From C-114 sp963719285 (lineage in GTDB: Bacteria; Chloroflexota; Limnocylindria; Limnocylindrales; CSP1-4): a DNA stretch of 64,000 bases. Position 1 is the first letter of the stretch; every line of letters starts with the position of its first letter. Below are positions 63,519-64,000 of this stretch, one piece after another. Position numbers and translations under genes: made by a program. The notes under the pieces were generated by a model. It was not told the origin of the DNA. It made no database searches and worked only from the letters and a program-made list of their open reading frames with translations. The stretch spans positions 372,001 through 436,000 of the forward strand of contig CAVRBO010000004.1 in the NCBI GenBank assembly GCA_963719285.1, read 5' to 3'.

Positions 63519-64000
63519 GTGCGCCTACTCCGCATCGCGACGGGAATCGCAATTGCAGCGAGCGTGGTGCAAGCAGGCGGACCCGGCTTCGCGAGGGCTG
63601 CCGGAAACTGCGGGACCGATAAGGCCCTGTTTGCGGGATGGTGGTCATCGCCGCAACTCACTGGAAATGAGCCGGAGGGTGTCTCGGCCGTTCTAACGTA
63701 CCGATCAGCAGCGTCGTGTCAATCTGTCGGTGGGGGCCACGATGCGAGCTACTCGGGGTGGGTCATGGTTCAAGGCAACGGTGTTAACAACAAGTATGCT
63801 CAGTCAGGGTTCGAATTTAACGGCAATCCGCTCGACTGCATCCGTCACTTTGCCCAGTATCAGAACGGGGCAGCGGGTGACAGCCACATTGGATCATGCG
63901 TCAGTGCGGGTGAGGTCCATACCCCCGCCGTGAAATTCATCGCCGTCGGAAGCAGTACTCAGATGTGGATTGACACGACCCTCTTCTTGACAATGAATGC
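63519..64000 (+). CDS. Secreted protein, runs off the right edge
   Basis: The frame is open to the end of the window (about 160 codons seen). It begins VRLLRIATGIAIAASVVQAG, a signal peptide, and continues GNCGTDKALFAGWWSSP, SGWVMVQGNGVNNKYAQSG and VKFIAVGSSTQMWID. The mature part is rich in Gly, Ser, Asn and Gln with paired cysteines and resembles in style the secreted protein at 56594-57460. GGGAG upstream favours GTG 63519; ATG 63504 is the alternative. Family unknown. Confidence 0.65.
   Translation, partial: MRLLRIATGIAIAASVVQAGGPGFARAAGNCGTDKALFAGWWSSPQLTGNEPEGVSAVLTYRSAASCQSVGGGHDASYSGWVMVQGNGVNNKYAQSGFEFNGNPLDCIRHFAQYQNGAAGDSHIGSCVSAGEVHTPAVKFIAVGSSTQMWIDTTLFLTMN

Noticed and set aside
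63078..63661. Short frames on both strands between the lipoprotein and the right-edge gene
   Set aside because: No ribosome-binding sites, no family similarity and inconsistent codon use.

Overview
The window is about 70% G+C and reads as one stretch of bacterial chromosome. The gene content suggests a high-GC, probably monoderm Chloroflexota (Limnocylindria/Ellin6529-like). The clues are Thr/Pro-rich secreted proteins, many lipoproteins, a DoxX-Rieske fusion, an HtrA-MoxR-DUF58-VWA-VWA operon, a MoaD-MoaE fusion, and many genes that seem to start leaderless 6-7 nt after a TAnnnT box. The lineage call is inference; there is no rRNA or ribosomal-protein marker here.

Layout. 1-3945: two paralogous secreted fibronectin-III/beta-sandwich proteins on the minus strand (the first cut by the window edge), each directly behind a cyclic-di-GMP-I (GEMM) riboswitch. 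4667-6802: a CapD/WbpM-type nucleotide-sugar dehydratase. 6841-13777: an UPF0173 hydrolase, then a plus-strand run of membrane protein, O-methyltransferase, MoaD-MoaE fusion, M55 D-aminopeptidase, P1 aminopeptidase and an aminomutase-alpha-like protein, partly coupled by 4-nt overlaps. 13875-21394: an RHH-like protein with its own operator, a DUF4032 kinase-like protein, an MttB-family methyltransferase, a hairpin array, proline dehydrogenase, a decayed M1 peptidase with a 52-bp inversion, a beta-propeller protein and a LuxR-VOC fusion. 21654-26492: a MarR-controlled heterodimeric ABC exporter and a small PH-like protein. 26599-30848: the lysine/DAP operon dapB-dapA-dapD-lysA behind a strong terminator in its leader; dapA carries a one-base frameshift. 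30877-33261: acyl-ACP desaturase and MFS exporter. 33537-38437: the HtrA-MoxR-DUF58-VWA-VWA operon. 38578-44751: esterase, dehydrogenase, TMEM175 channel, lipoproteins and the DoxX-Rieske fusion. 44814-54875: tRNA-Cys, three cyclase-fold regulators, GMC oxidoreductase, VOC, DinB and DUF1905 proteins, and tRNA-Gly.

From 54.9 kb to the right edge the character changes. G+C falls, genes are broken or unfamiliar, and there are repeats. This accessory region holds two frameshifted gene remnants (one with a HEPN-type RxxxxH motif), a dispersed intergenic repeat, two secreted proteins, a membrane-anchored protein, a 5'-truncated RHS/YD-repeat protein with a toxin-like tip followed by a lipoprotein that is a candidate immunity factor, and a secreted protein running off the right end.

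The strongest observations are the paired c-di-GMP riboswitches, the RHS tip/lipoprotein module, the micro-inversion in the M1 remnant, the dap leader, the GATGCCT hairpin array, and the coupled P1-peptidase/aminomutase-like pair.
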